This document shows, piece after piece, positions 52,297-61,329 of a stretch of 64,000 nucleotides of DNA. The notes beneath the pieces were generated by a model. It saw nothing but the letters and a program-made list of their open reading frames with translations. It did no database searches and had not been told where the DNA came from. This stretch comes from Cryobacterium psychrophilum (GTDB taxonomy: Bacteria > Actinomycetota > Actinomycetes > Actinomycetales > Microbacteriaceae): NCBI RefSeq assembly GCF_004365915.1, contig NZ_SODI01000001.1, forward strand, positions 2,852,001 to 2,916,000, written 5' to 3'. Numbering within the stretch: position 1 is the stretch's first letter; each line of letters starts with the position of its first letter. The translations under genes and the position numbers were made by a program.

Positions 52297-54687
52297 ATGT
52301 CGTCCGTCGGATCTGCAGATGTGGCCATCTTCCCAACTTTTAAGGGATTCCGAGCCACAGTAGTGTCGGAGGTTGACTCTACCGGTCAGTCGGCGGGCGA
52401 CAAGTTCGCGTCCACATTCGGCAGGGCCGTGAAGGGCATCGGTGCTGGCATTGCTGTCGGCGTCGGTGCCGCTATCGGTGCGGTCGCCGCCGTTGCCGGG
52501 AAGGGGCTCAGCCGGGCGCTGAACCTTCAGGACGCGAAGGCGCAGCTCAAAGGACTCGGGCACGATGCCGAGGGCGTAGAGAAGATCATGGTCTCCGCGC
52601 TGGACTCCGTGACGGGGACCGCGTTTGGGCTGGATAAGGCTGCGACGATCGCTGCATCTGCGGTGGCTGCTGGCGTCAAGCCAGGTGAGGCGCTCACGCG
52701 CACGCTCAAGCTCACTGCGGATGCCGCGACTATCGGCAAGTCGTCGTTGTCCGAAATGGGTGACATGGTGAACAAGGTCGCCACGAACGGCAAGCTGAGT
52801 ACGGAAGTGCTGAACCAGTTCCAAGGCCGCGGCATCCCCCTGCTGCAGCTCGTCGCCGACCAGTACGGTATCACTGCCGAGGCTGCCTCTGAAATGGTCA
52901 CGAAGGGTGAGGTTGACTTCGCGGCCTTCCAGACGGCGCTTGAGAAGGGCGTCGGCGGCGCTGCGCTGTCCAGTGGCGCTACCGCGCGCGGAGCGTTCGC
53001 GAACATCGGGGCATCATTCGGTCGGCTCGGAGCAATGTTCACGGGCTCATCTGTCGACGCGGCACCGGCGCTGTTCGTCTCGATCGCCGGCGCAGTAGAC
53101 CGGCTTTCGGATTCGCTCGCCCCCCTAGCTGAGAAGTTCAACGGCAAGGTGACACCGGCGGTCGCCGCGCTGTCGGCATGGATCGACGGCATCGACTTCA
53201 ATGCGGTGGCAGCCAATGTGTCCGGCGCATTTTCGGCTATCTCGGGAGCATTCTCCAAAGTCGTGGGTGCTTTCCAGTCTGGGGATTTCTCCACCCTCGG
53301 CGAATCTTTCGGCAACATCAGCTCGATCCTGCAGCCGATGCTCCCGATCTTCATTGAGGTCGGTCGCGGAATCGGCGGGATTGCTGGCACGGTGGGTGAA
53401 CTCATCGCGGCGGGGATCCCGCTGCTCGTCCCGATTCTGCAATCCTTCACGGACATTCTGGGCTGGATCGGCGATAACTCCCAGATCGTAACCCCGATCA
53501 TCCTGGCGCTTGCTGCCGGATTTGCAATCTATCGTGCGGCGCAGGTCGCTTCCATCGGCGCGGCCATCATTTCGCTCCCGCTGACGGCACTGCAGGTAGT
53601 TGCTGACCTCGCCCGCACCCGGGCGCTCGTCGCCAATACGAACGCGATGAACGTACAGCGCGCCGCAGAGGGCGCGGGAATGCTGGTCCGCACGCCGGCC
53701 ACGGCGTCCATTCTCGCCAGCGCAGCTGCATCTATCGCGCACCGTGTCGCAACGGCCGCTATGGGTATTGCGCAGAAGGCGGCTGCGGCAGCTCAATGGT
53801 TACTCAACGCAGCGATGTCGGCGAACCCGATCGCGCTGGTCGTGATTGCGATTGCCGCCCTAGTCGCTGGTCTCATCTGGTTCTTCACCCAGACGGAGCT
53901 TGGGCAGGCGATCTGGTCCAATTTCACCAAGTTTCTGGGTGAGGCGTGGGCGAATATCTCGGCTACTGCGATGGCGATTTTTCAGGCGCTGGGAGCGTTT
54001 TTCTCCGGGTTCTGGGAAGGGGTAAAGGCTTTCTTTACTGGTGCTATCGCGGTGATTATCGCCCTTTTCCTCAACTGGACGCCTCTGGGCATCATCATCA
54101 AGAACTTTTCCGGGATCGTTGGATTCTTCACGGGCCTCTGGTCGAACATCACCAGTTCAGTGTCCTCAGGCGTGAGCAACGTGGTTCGGTTCTTCACGGA
54201 GATGCCGGGCCGGGTTATGAGTGCTCTCGGGAACCTGGGCAACCTGCTCAAGAATTCGGGGCAGGCGCTGATTCAGGGATTCCTCAACGGCATCTCAAGC
54301 ATGATCGGCAAAATCGGCGATGTCATCGGTGGAGTCATGGACTTTGTGGGCGGCTTCTTCCCCCACTCGCCGGCTAAGCGAGGACCCTTCTCGGGTTCTG
54401 GGTGGCGGGCTATCGGCGACTCCGGCAAGGCGGTGATTGATGAATTCCAGTCGGGCATTCCAGCCGATGCGCTGCGTTTGAATGGTTCATTCGCGGCGAA
54501 AATGACGAGCACGAGCCGTGGGTCTGTGGCCGGCGGCACTGCGTCATCCGCTGCGGCGATTTACGTGCAAAACCCGTTCACCGGAGAGTACCTGCTCGCG
54601 CAGGTCGGGTCGGTCGCTGACGGGCGCATTCAGGTGAAAGACAGCGCGGATGAGCGCGTGACTAGCGGACGCAGAAGGGCTAACTGA
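52297..54687 (+). CDS. tape measure protein
   Basis: 796 aa. DVAIFPTFKGFRATVVSEVDSTGQSAGDKFASTF at the N-terminus, Ala/Gly-rich helices and several hydrophobic segments (LVVIAIAALVAGLIWFF, AVIIALFLNWTPLGIII), and the end GGFFPHSPAKRGPFSGSGW, a very common tail-tape-measure C-terminus. It sets the tail length; 796 residues would give about 110-120 nm at 0.15 nm per residue. Siphovirus tail. Confidence 0.92.
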   Translation: MSSVGSADVAIFPTFKGFRATVVSEVDSTGQSAGDKFASTFGRAVKGIGAGIAVGVGAAIGAVAAVAGKGLSRALNLQDAKAQLKGLGHDAEGVEKIMVSALDSVTGTAFGLDKAATIAASAVAAGVKPGEALTRTLKLTADAATIGKSSLSEMGDMVNKVATNGKLSTEVLNQFQGRGIPLLQLVADQYGITAEAASEMVTKGEVDFAAFQTALEKGVGGAALSSGATARGAFANIGASFGRLGAMFTGSSVDAAPALFVSIAGAVDRLSDSLAPLAEKFNGKVTPAVAALSAWIDGIDFNAVAANVSGAFSAISGAFSKVVGAFQSGDFSTLGESFGNISSILQPMLPIFIEVGRGIGGIAGTVGELIAAGIPLLVPILQSFTDILGWIGDNSQIVTPIILALAAGFAIYRAAQVASIGAAIISLPLTALQVVADLARTRALVANTNAMNVQRAAEGAGMLVRTPATASILASAAASIAHRVATAAMGIAQKAAAAAQWLLNAAMSANPIALVVIAIAALVAGLIWFFTQTELGQAIWSNFTKFLGEAWANISATAMAIFQALGAFFSGFWEGVKAFFTGAIAVIIALFLNWTPLGIIIKNFSGIVGFFTGLWSNITSSVSSGVSNVVRFFTEMPGRVMSALGNLGNLLKNSGQALIQGFLNGISSMIGKIGDVIGGVMDFVGGFFPHSPAKRGPFSGSGWRAIGDSGKAVIDEFQSGIPADALRLNGSFAAKMTSTSRGSVAGGTASSAAAIYVQNPFTGEYLLAQVGSVADGRIQVKDSADERVTSGRRRAN

Positions 54688-55505
54688 TGAGTCTCACGAT
54701 CGACCCCAATTGGGGTGATAAGCCTTCACCGTTCGTGGATGTGCTCGTGTCGAATATTCCGGCTGGCACGGATCGTTTCACGGTCACGCGGACGGTGGAG
54801 GGTCGCGCATTCAAGGTGCGTGGCCTGGTCGATGTGCTGGCGGCGGGCGGCGGCACGATCCGCGACCACGAGGCACCGTTTATCACCCCGTGCACGTACC
54901 AGACGGAGTATTTCACTGCTGGCCTGTCGTCGGGCTTCTCAACGCAGCAGACGACGGTGCTCTATGGCCTCGATCCGGGTTGGGCGTGGTTTTCGGATCC
55001 GCTCGACCCGGAGTCGGCGGTGAAGGTTCGCCTGGTGAATGGTGCGGCCGGGACCATCACGCGTTCGACGCCTGCAGAGTTCATGGACGTGCCGCGCCGC
55101 AGCGTCGGATTCACGATGCCAGGCACGCGCGGCGGCGTCCAACAGGTCGTTCTCGACTGCTACACGGAGACTCGGGAGGACGGTAAGCGGTTCGATGCGC
55201 TCTTCGGCGCGTACGACTCGGATGCGCTCTCGATCATCTGCGTTCGATCCCGCCCTGAAACGTGGCTGCCCCCGACTCTGTTCGCGTTCGTGGGCTCGCC
55301 GAGCATGCGCCCGGTGGGCGAGTCTGGGCAGCGGCTGTTGTGGGATCTCGTGGGCGAGGAAACGACGCCTCCGGCTCCCGCTTTCGTCACACCGCTGCTG
55401 ACCTATCAGCACTTCACGGATTTCTATTCCACCTATGCAGAGTTCACTGCGGCGTACCCCAGCTACCTCGAAGCTTCACGCGACTACACGGTTAGGGGGT
55501 CCTGA
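54687..55505 (+). CDS. distal tail / minor tail protein
   Basis: 272 aa. First gene after the tape measure: VDVLVSNIPAGTDRFTVTRTVEGRAFKVRGLVDVLAAGG then a beta-rich body. The position and size fit a Dit-like baseplate hub. One base overlap on each side. Confidence 0.72.
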   Translation: MSLTIDPNWGDKPSPFVDVLVSNIPAGTDRFTVTRTVEGRAFKVRGLVDVLAAGGGTIRDHEAPFITPCTYQTEYFTAGLSSGFSTQQTTVLYGLDPGWAWFSDPLDPESAVKVRLVNGAAGTITRSTPAEFMDVPRRSVGFTMPGTRGGVQQVVLDCYTETREDGKRFDALFGAYDSDALSIICVRSRPETWLPPTLFAFVGSPSMRPVGESGQRLLWDLVGEETTPPAPAFVTPLLTYQHFTDFYSTYAEFTAAYPSYLEASRDYTVRGS

Positions 55506-56608
55506 TGATTCCGGTTTCTGATCAGATGGTGTCGGCAATCGCTGACGGCTCCGCCACTTCGGGATGGGTAGGTGACCTCATCGTTGACGGGCAGGTTGTC
55601 CTCCGTGACCTTGAGTTCACGGGCGAGCTGATCTCTGATTCTGGGGCGCTCGTGCTCACGCAGGGCTCTCTGAAGCTGAACTACACGGATGACCTCGGGC
55701 ACACGATCGTTCCCGAGAAGCTGACGTCCTGGTTGATGCCTTTCGCTTCCTTTATCGATATTTCGTATCGGGTGACGATTAAGGGCATTTTCTCGAAGAA
55801 GGTGCTGCGCGGCCGGCTGAAGGTGATCGGCGTGACCGACCCGCAGGAGACCCGCATTCGCATGGCAGACCGGCTGATCACTGTCGGTTCGTCGGTGCAG
55901 ATCAAGGTTGCTGACCTCTTCTACACAACGGACTTGGAAAGGTTCGAGGCACCGTCCGGGCCGACCGATAAGAGTTCTGTGTGGGCTGAGATCCAGCGAT
56001 TGACGCTGCTGCCCCTGAATCGATCAGTGCCTGATGCGGCGATCACGCGGACGGTCCTCTACAAGGAGAATCGGCTCGACGCGATCGAGGAGCTATCGGC
56101 ACTGATCGGCGGTCGCCCGTACATCACGCCCATGGGCGAAGTGTCGGTTTCTCCCTTCGAGTGGGGCAGCCCCGTCGCGAAGTTGAGCATGGGCGCTGGT
56201 GGGCGCGTCGGCCGGGCGAGCGCGGACGACCTCACGCCGGAAGGGATATGCAACAAGGTGAGCGTCCGGTCATGGAATGACGAGCAGGCCACGGTTCTGG
56301 CCGAGGCGATTATTCCGACGGGGCCGCTGCGGTGGGGCGGCGGTCATGGCCGCGTGCCGTACTTCCTTTCGTCGGAGTTCGTCACAACGCAGGCGCAGGC
56401 GCAGGAGTGGGCGGATCGCACCTTGCCGCTCGTATCGGTCATGAAGGCGGTCACGTACACGATTCAGTGCACGGCTGACCCGCGCCTCGAGGTATGGGAC
56501 GTGATCGAGTTCGAGAAGGACGGGGTTACTATCGTGGGTCGAATCGAAAAGATCACGATGCCTGCTCGCGGCCAGATGACGCTCGTTGTGAGCGTGAGCC
56601 GTGGGTAA
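55505..56608 (+). CDS. tail-associated baseplate protein (DUF5047-like)
   Basis: 367 aa. MIPVSDQMVSAIADGSATSGWVGDLIVDGQVV, DLEFTGELISDSGALVLTQG and the C-terminal TCTADPRLEVWDVIEF/GRIEKITMPARGQMTLVV fit the actinophage minor tail family that forms the tail tip. Overlaps the next gene by eight bases. Confidence 0.72.
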   Translation: MIPVSDQMVSAIADGSATSGWVGDLIVDGQVVLRDLEFTGELISDSGALVLTQGSLKLNYTDDLGHTIVPEKLTSWLMPFASFIDISYRVTIKGIFSKKVLRGRLKVIGVTDPQETRIRMADRLITVGSSVQIKVADLFYTTDLERFEAPSGPTDKSSVWAEIQRLTLLPLNRSVPDAAITRTVLYKENRLDAIEELSALIGGRPYITPMGEVSVSPFEWGSPVAKLSMGAGGRVGRASADDLTPEGICNKVSVRSWNDEQATVLAEAIIPTGPLRWGGGHGRVPYFLSSEFVTTQAQAQEWADRTLPLVSVMKAVTYTIQCTADPRLEVWDVIEFEKDGVTIVGRIEKITMPARGQMTLVVSVSRG

Positions 56609-57500
56609 CGCTGAGAAGGTCGCGCAGAGGCAGGAGGCGACCCCGGAAGTGTCTACTCTGGTTGCCACGTACATGAGCACAAACATTGACGGCACGGTGA
56701 ACGTTGACTTCGGCGGCGGTGCGGTGACGGTCTACTCGGCAGGCTTCACGACCCCGCTGCCGGGCACCAGCGTGCGCGTGCTGCGTCTGAATGGCTTCAC
56801 CCTCATGCTGGGACCGGTCAAGCCTAATCCGACCTATGGCGTCGTCGTGGCTACCGGCACGCCGTTCCTCACGGTGCGAATGCCTGACGGCACCGAACAG
56901 CAGATCGGCTACATCAGCTCGTACACAACCCCTGCTGTCGATGATGCGGTTCTGATCTCTTGGGCGGACGGCCCGATGGTGATCGGGACTCCGGCCGAGG
57001 TGCCCACCTCCGCGTATATTCCGCCTGAGACTGGCGGAGGAAGCGCGGCGCAAGCATCCCCAGAGTTCGTGGCTACTGACTCAGGCAACTTCTATGTTCC
57101 CGGTGGCAGTTGGAACTACAACGACCCGTGGAGTTCGGCGAGCAACACTGGCGCGTTCTTCTACAACAACATCGCGGGGACCATTCCGAACAGTGCGGCG
57201 ATCTCGCTCGTGCAGGTCTACCTCACCGAGACGTTCAACCAGCACCCGAATGTGCTGGCGAAGGTTGGCCTCCACTCACTCGGTGGCAAGTCGGGCAACC
57301 CGAATATTAGGGATGCCGTTTCCATCTCATCGGGTTCTGGGTGGAAGACCCTGCCCAACTCATTTGGCGATGCGCTCAAGACTGGCGCAGCGCTCGGCGT
57401 CGGATTCCCCACGGTCCCCGGTGGAGTGAGTTATCACAAGTTCCGGGGCGCAGCCGGGGGCGCTCTTGAGGGGCAGCTCCGCATCACATACACCGCTTGA
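56601..57500 (+). CDS. minor tail protein, 299 aa
   Basis: GTG start. The first half is a beta-rich domain (NIDGTVNVDFGGGAVTVYSAGF, TPFLTVRMPDGTEQQIGY); after a Gly/Ala linker the C-terminal half (FVATDSGNFYVPGGSWNY to GALEGQLRITYT) may be a receptor- or glycan-contacting beta-sandwich. Followed by a weak stem GGTCCC/GGGGCC with TTTT near 57507. Confidence 0.68.
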   Translation: MGNAEKVAQRQEATPEVSTLVATYMSTNIDGTVNVDFGGGAVTVYSAGFTTPLPGTSVRVLRLNGFTLMLGPVKPNPTYGVVVATGTPFLTVRMPDGTEQQIGYISSYTTPAVDDAVLISWADGPMVIGTPAEVPTSAYIPPETGGGSAAQASPEFVATDSGNFYVPGGSWNYNDPWSSASNTGAFFYNNIAGTIPNSAAISLVQVYLTETFNQHPNVLAKVGLHSLGGKSGNPNIRDAVSISSGSGWKTLPNSFGDALKTGAALGVGFPTVPGGVSYHKFRGAAGGALEGQLRITYTA

Positions 57501-57539
57501 TTCACGGTCCCTGACGGGGCCTTTTCCTTTGGAGGCACC

Positions 57540-58100
57540 ATGGCACGCTCAGGCAATAACGCACGGATTCCGGCGATCGGCAACTACTCCCAGGCGTCCG
57601 CGCCAAAGTTCGGGGCAGACCTGACGGAACTCGCTGATGACATCGCGGACCTGATCGGTGAGTCGTTCGATACGGTCGGCGCGCTCCCGTCGTCTGGCAA
57701 TTGGCCGGGCCGCACTGCCCGCGTTGCCAGCGATGGCTTGCAGCACGTCCACAACGGCACCGCATGGACGGATGGGACCGGGGACACTGGATGGATTACG
57801 CCTACCGCTCTCGGCAGTGGATGGTCCAACGAATCTGGCAATGGATTCCAGTATCGACGCAGGAATGGTGAAGTCCGGTTCCGGGGGCGGGGATCTTCGA
57901 CGGGCGCGAGCTCGGCGCTATTCACTCTTCCTGCCGGCTTCCTTCCGGACGTTTTGCCCGGCGCGAACTTCGCGTTTTTAACGGATGCGCAAAGTGGTGC
58001 GGTGCGCATGAATGTCCTTTCGACGGGGGCAATGACATCTCTCACGACTGGCACGATCACGAACATTTCGCTGGGTAACATCCGATTCGACGCGGCCTAA
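57540..58100 (+). CDS. minor tail / fibre-tip protein, 186 aa
   Basis: FGADLTELADDIADLIGESFDTVGALPSSGNWPGRTARVASDGLQHVHNGTAW is a common trimeric-fibre start, and the C-terminal part NGFQYRRRNGEVRFRGRGSS, SALFTLPAGFLPDV looks like a fibre-tip beta domain. Shares one base with the endolysin start. Confidence 0.68.
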   Translation: MARSGNNARIPAIGNYSQASAPKFGADLTELADDIADLIGESFDTVGALPSSGNWPGRTARVASDGLQHVHNGTAWTDGTGDTGWITPTALGSGWSNESGNGFQYRRRNGEVRFRGRGSSTGASSALFTLPAGFLPDVLPGANFAFLTDAQSGAVRMNVLSTGAMTSLTTGTITNISLGNIRFDAA

Positions 58101-58978
58101 TGGGCATTATCGACAACTTCACGCACCCCGTGATCCTGGTTGATGACCGCGACCCGGAAACATCGTGGGCGAACCACCTCAAGCGCGGCAGTTCGGGCGG
58201 CGTCGATCTCGCGTACCCATACGGCTCCGAGGTTCGCGCACCCGCAGACGGAGTATTTCAGTATTTCGACGGCAACGGGCGGGTCGGCAAGGGCTCGGGC
58301 GGCAACATCGGCCGGCTTCGTCTGCCCAACCAGGACTACATCGAGTTCATGCACTTGTCGTCCGGTTCCCCAGACAGAGACGTGAAGACCGGTGATTTGC
58401 TCGGGCGTTCCGGTGCGAGCGGGTTTGGCAACCTATGGCACTACGGCCCGCACCTACACGTACACATCTACATCGGCGGCGTGCGCCGCAACCTGTTCCA
58501 CTACTTCACCGCGACCAGCTCAGCGGCTGCGTCCTCATCATCCGTCACGATTACCCCCGCAGCGGCCGAGCCCGCAGGGAGGAAGCGAAACATGTACATC
58601 ACTAAGGACACCAACGGCACCATCCTCCTCGCCACCGATCAGGGATTCTGGGGGCTGCCGACCACGGCCTACGTCGCCTTGTTCGAGCGCATGATCGAGG
58701 CCGACCGCACCGGTGTCGGTGAGGTGTTCAACCCTCAGCAGATCGGCATGATGGACACAATGCTGCGCAACATCGTTCGGTCCAACGTCGCTCAACCCGT
58801 CGTCCAGACCGTGGACGCGGGGGCTGTCGCCAAGGCCGTCATCGACGCTCTCGCGCCACAGATCGGAAACGTCGTCGTAGACCAGGTCGCAATTGCCAAG
58901 GCGGTCGACGCGGTACTCGCTGACAACTTCGCGGCGATCCCTGGGGCCGTCGTCGGTGGCCTCAAGGCTGCGCTGTAG
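58100..58978 (+). CDS. endolysin with M23 metallopeptidase domain
   Basis: 292 aa. Residues about 20-135 are an M23 (LytM-like) peptidase: His and Asp of the zinc site in NHLKRGSSGGVDLAYP, YGSEVRAPADGVFQYF, and HLHVHIY. It cuts peptide cross-bridges in peptidoglycan. A Ser/Thr/Ala linker and a C-terminal region of about 120 residues (WGLPTTAYVALFERMIEADR, AVAKAVIDALAPQIGNVVVDQV) not recognised follow. No signal peptide, so release needs a holin. Confidence 0.85.
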   Translation: MGIIDNFTHPVILVDDRDPETSWANHLKRGSSGGVDLAYPYGSEVRAPADGVFQYFDGNGRVGKGSGGNIGRLRLPNQDYIEFMHLSSGSPDRDVKTGDLLGRSGASGFGNLWHYGPHLHVHIYIGGVRRNLFHYFTATSSAAASSSSVTITPAAAEPAGRKRNMYITKDTNGTILLATDQGFWGLPTTAYVALFERMIEADRTGVGEVFNPQQIGMMDTMLRNIVRSNVAQPVVQTVDAGAVAKAVIDALAPQIGNVVVDQVAIAKAVDAVLADNFAAIPGAVVGGLKAAL

Positions 58979-58981
58979 CTC

Positions 58982-59218
58982 GTGCCTGAGTGGCTACCAA
59001 CAATCATCATCGCCGCGATTGCGGCATCCGGCGCATGGTTCACCGCACGCGTCACGGGCCGCACTGGATCCTATGGGCGTATCCGTGATCTTGAATCACG
59101 CGTCGATCTTGTCGAGCGCCGCAATCAGATCCTCTGGAATTACAACCGGCAGTTGATTGATCACATTTATCAAGGCACACCACCCCCACCACCAGCAATG
59201 CCTAACGGCATTATCTAA
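58982..59218 (+). CDS. small membrane protein of the lysis cassette, 78 aa
   Basis: GTG start. One N-terminal membrane helix (LPTIIIAAIAASGAWFTARV) then a charged coiled-coil (YGRIRDLESRVDLVERRNQIL) and a Pro-rich tail. Resembles the DUF2746-type proteins often found beside holins; may be a second holin or a spanin-like factor. Confidence 0.72.
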   Translation: MPEWLPTIIIAAIAASGAWFTARVTGRTGSYGRIRDLESRVDLVERRNQILWNYNRQLIDHIYQGTPPPPPAMPNGII

Positions 59219-59227
59219 GGAGAAATC

Positions 59228-59551
59228 ATGATCCAGTTCACCCCCGACATCCCCATGCTGATCTGGCTGGCCGTCACCGTCATCCTGCCGATCCTCGTAG
59301 GCCTGGTCACGACACGCGAGACGAGTCCGGCGCGGAAGGCGATCTTCCTCAGCGTGCTCGCATTCGCCGCCGGCATCCTCACCAACCTTCTCGCGTCCAT
59401 CACTGCGGGGATGCCGTACGACCTGTTCGCTGGCCTCGTGCAGGGCCTCGCAACGTTCCTGATCGCCGTTGCTGCCTACTTCGGACTCTGGAAGCCGACC
59501 GGTGTTGCTTCTGCCGCTCAGGCTGTCGGCACTGGCAAGCACGCCGCGTAA
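59228..59551 (+). CDS. holin candidate, 107 aa
   Basis: Three hydrophobic segments: PMLIWLAVTVILPILVGLV, AIFLSVLAFAAGILTNLL and LFAGLVQGLATFLIAVAAYFG, with a short polar C-terminus. TAAGGAGAAATC is a very good ribosome site. It would make the membrane hole that times lysis. Confidence 0.78.
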   Translation: MIQFTPDIPMLIWLAVTVILPILVGLVTTRETSPARKAIFLSVLAFAAGILTNLLASITAGMPYDLFAGLVQGLATFLIAVAAYFGLWKPTGVASAAQAVGTGKHAA

Positions 59552-59600
59552 TACCCTCGCCCCGATTTCTGCCATCACGCACCAACAGTAAGGATTCTTC

Positions 59601-61289
59601 ATGCCAGTAATCACTTCGGGGCTGCCGCTCCTCGACGGCGCATCGCTGCCCGCAAATGGCCGCATTGCAGGTGAAGTAACCGCACGCATCAGCACCGTAA
59701 CCGGCATCATTACGCGGACTCCATTCCTCGGCGTCATCAAGGATGGTGTGATCTTCGGCCCGGATGGTGTGAGCGCGCTCACTCTGGCCGCCACTCCCAC
59801 GGGCGAAGCGGTGCACATTTGGGAGCTCCTCGAAGGCAAGAATCACAACGGGAGCACCGTCGTGCGCCCTTATGCGCGCGTTGTGCAGATCCCCGATGTC
59901 GCGTCGGTCGCATACAGCGACTTGATCGACGTCGAGAGCATGCCTACGGGCGGCTGGGTCATCCCGCCATACATTCAGACGCTGATTGATCAGGTCGAGG
60001 CGGATGCCGCGCAGGTGGCGCTCGACCGAATCGCGGTAGCTGCGGACCGCGCGGCCGTCGAGTTGATCCCCGGCCAGGTCGATACTGCCATGGCCGCGCA
60101 GGTCGGCACGGGCGGAGTTTTCGATACGGCACTAGATGCCACGATTGCGGCCGATGCCGCACCGATCAGCGCGATGACGCCAGAGGCGCACATGCTTACC
60201 GGGAGTATTCACTTCAACCCCCCGTTCTACAGCTCCGTCCTTCTTGATCGCCCCGATCTCGGGAATGCAGTCGTTGTCGGCACGAACGCCACCTTTGGCG
60301 TGATGACAGTTGACTCCGTTCAGGGAAAAGTATTCAGTTACCAGTTCACTGCGCTGGCAGGAGCCGGTAGTGCTCCGCCCACAGGCGCTTTCTTGAACGA
60401 CAACAACTCAGGGAAAATGGCTATCAACCGTTTTGGGAATGAGTATTACGGCGTCTTCGCGATGCCCAACAACCAATGGAGCGTATTTCGAGCGCCAACT
60501 GCCGAGCCCTACGTCTGGACGAAAGTTCTCGACCTGACTACGGACGGCACCTCAACTGGTGTCGGTACATCTATAGGTACTGGTATGGACAGCGGCAACG
60601 GCTACTTGTTCGTGAGCGAATACGGCGACCCCACAGCGGGAGGGGTCGACTCTCCGAGCCTGTGGCGAACTCAGGACGGTTTTGCATGGACGAAGCTTTA
60701 CACCGGGACATTCCGACACATTCACGCTGTAGCTTGCGACCCGTTCAACCTCGGCCATGTTTATATGACCAGCGGCGACGGAAGTGCCGCCGCTAAGCTG
60801 CTCAAGAGCATCGACAACGGCACAACCTGGACGACCATCTATACCGGTGACGCGCTGTTTCAGGCGGTGCAGATCAGTTTCTCAACTAACTTCATCTGGC
60901 TCGCGGCTGACGCTGACGGGATCTCAGCATTGGTCGTAGACAGGGCGACTGGCATCCCCAAATTCGCGGCTAAAAATTCACATATGAATATTGCGGTTCC
61001 CGGTGGAGCGCCCGGCGATATGTTCCATTCACAAGCATACTTTGGCGCGTTTGATAGCGTAACGAGTCGATACTACTTCATCACCGCTATAGCGGGCATC
61101 ACGGGGAACCGACACGGGCTTTTCTACATTGATAAGCCGGGCGGCACGACTCATCTTCTTACCCCGCTGCCGGACAGATTTATACCGCAGAGAGTAATCT
61201 TTATAACGGAAGATTCACGGCGCATTCTCTATGCTGGCAACCTGCGAGCGGAGATTACGGACCACTTCGCCCCCGAAGGCGTCGCATAA
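59601..61289 (+). CDS. tail fibre with BNR/sialidase-like beta-propeller
   Basis: 562 aa. N-terminal about 200 residues: LDGASLPANGRIAGEVTARI and a helical VDQVEADAAQVALDRIAVAADRAAVEL, typical for attachment and trimerisation. Residues about 200-560 hold repeated Asp-box-like sequences (SLWRTQDGFAWTKLYTG, SIDNGTTWTTIYTG) of a sialidase or Vps10-type propeller. Likely binds or trims a surface glycan. It lies after the lysis genes rather than with the tail genes. Confidence 0.78.
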   Translation: MPVITSGLPLLDGASLPANGRIAGEVTARISTVTGIITRTPFLGVIKDGVIFGPDGVSALTLAATPTGEAVHIWELLEGKNHNGSTVVRPYARVVQIPDVASVAYSDLIDVESMPTGGWVIPPYIQTLIDQVEADAAQVALDRIAVAADRAAVELIPGQVDTAMAAQVGTGGVFDTALDATIAADAAPISAMTPEAHMLTGSIHFNPPFYSSVLLDRPDLGNAVVVGTNATFGVMTVDSVQGKVFSYQFTALAGAGSAPPTGAFLNDNNSGKMAINRFGNEYYGVFAMPNNQWSVFRAPTAEPYVWTKVLDLTTDGTSTGVGTSIGTGMDSGNGYLFVSEYGDPTAGGVDSPSLWRTQDGFAWTKLYTGTFRHIHAVACDPFNLGHVYMTSGDGSAAAKLLKSIDNGTTWTTIYTGDALFQAVQISFSTNFIWLAADADGISALVVDRATGIPKFAAKNSHMNIAVPGGAPGDMFHSQAYFGAFDSVTSRYYFITAIAGITGNRHGLFYIDKPGGTTHLLTPLPDRFIPQRVIFITEDSRRILYAGNLRAEITDHFAPEGVA

Positions 61290-61329
61290 TAGTTTGAAAG
61301 ATGCCCACCCATTGTCGTGCTAGCGTTCG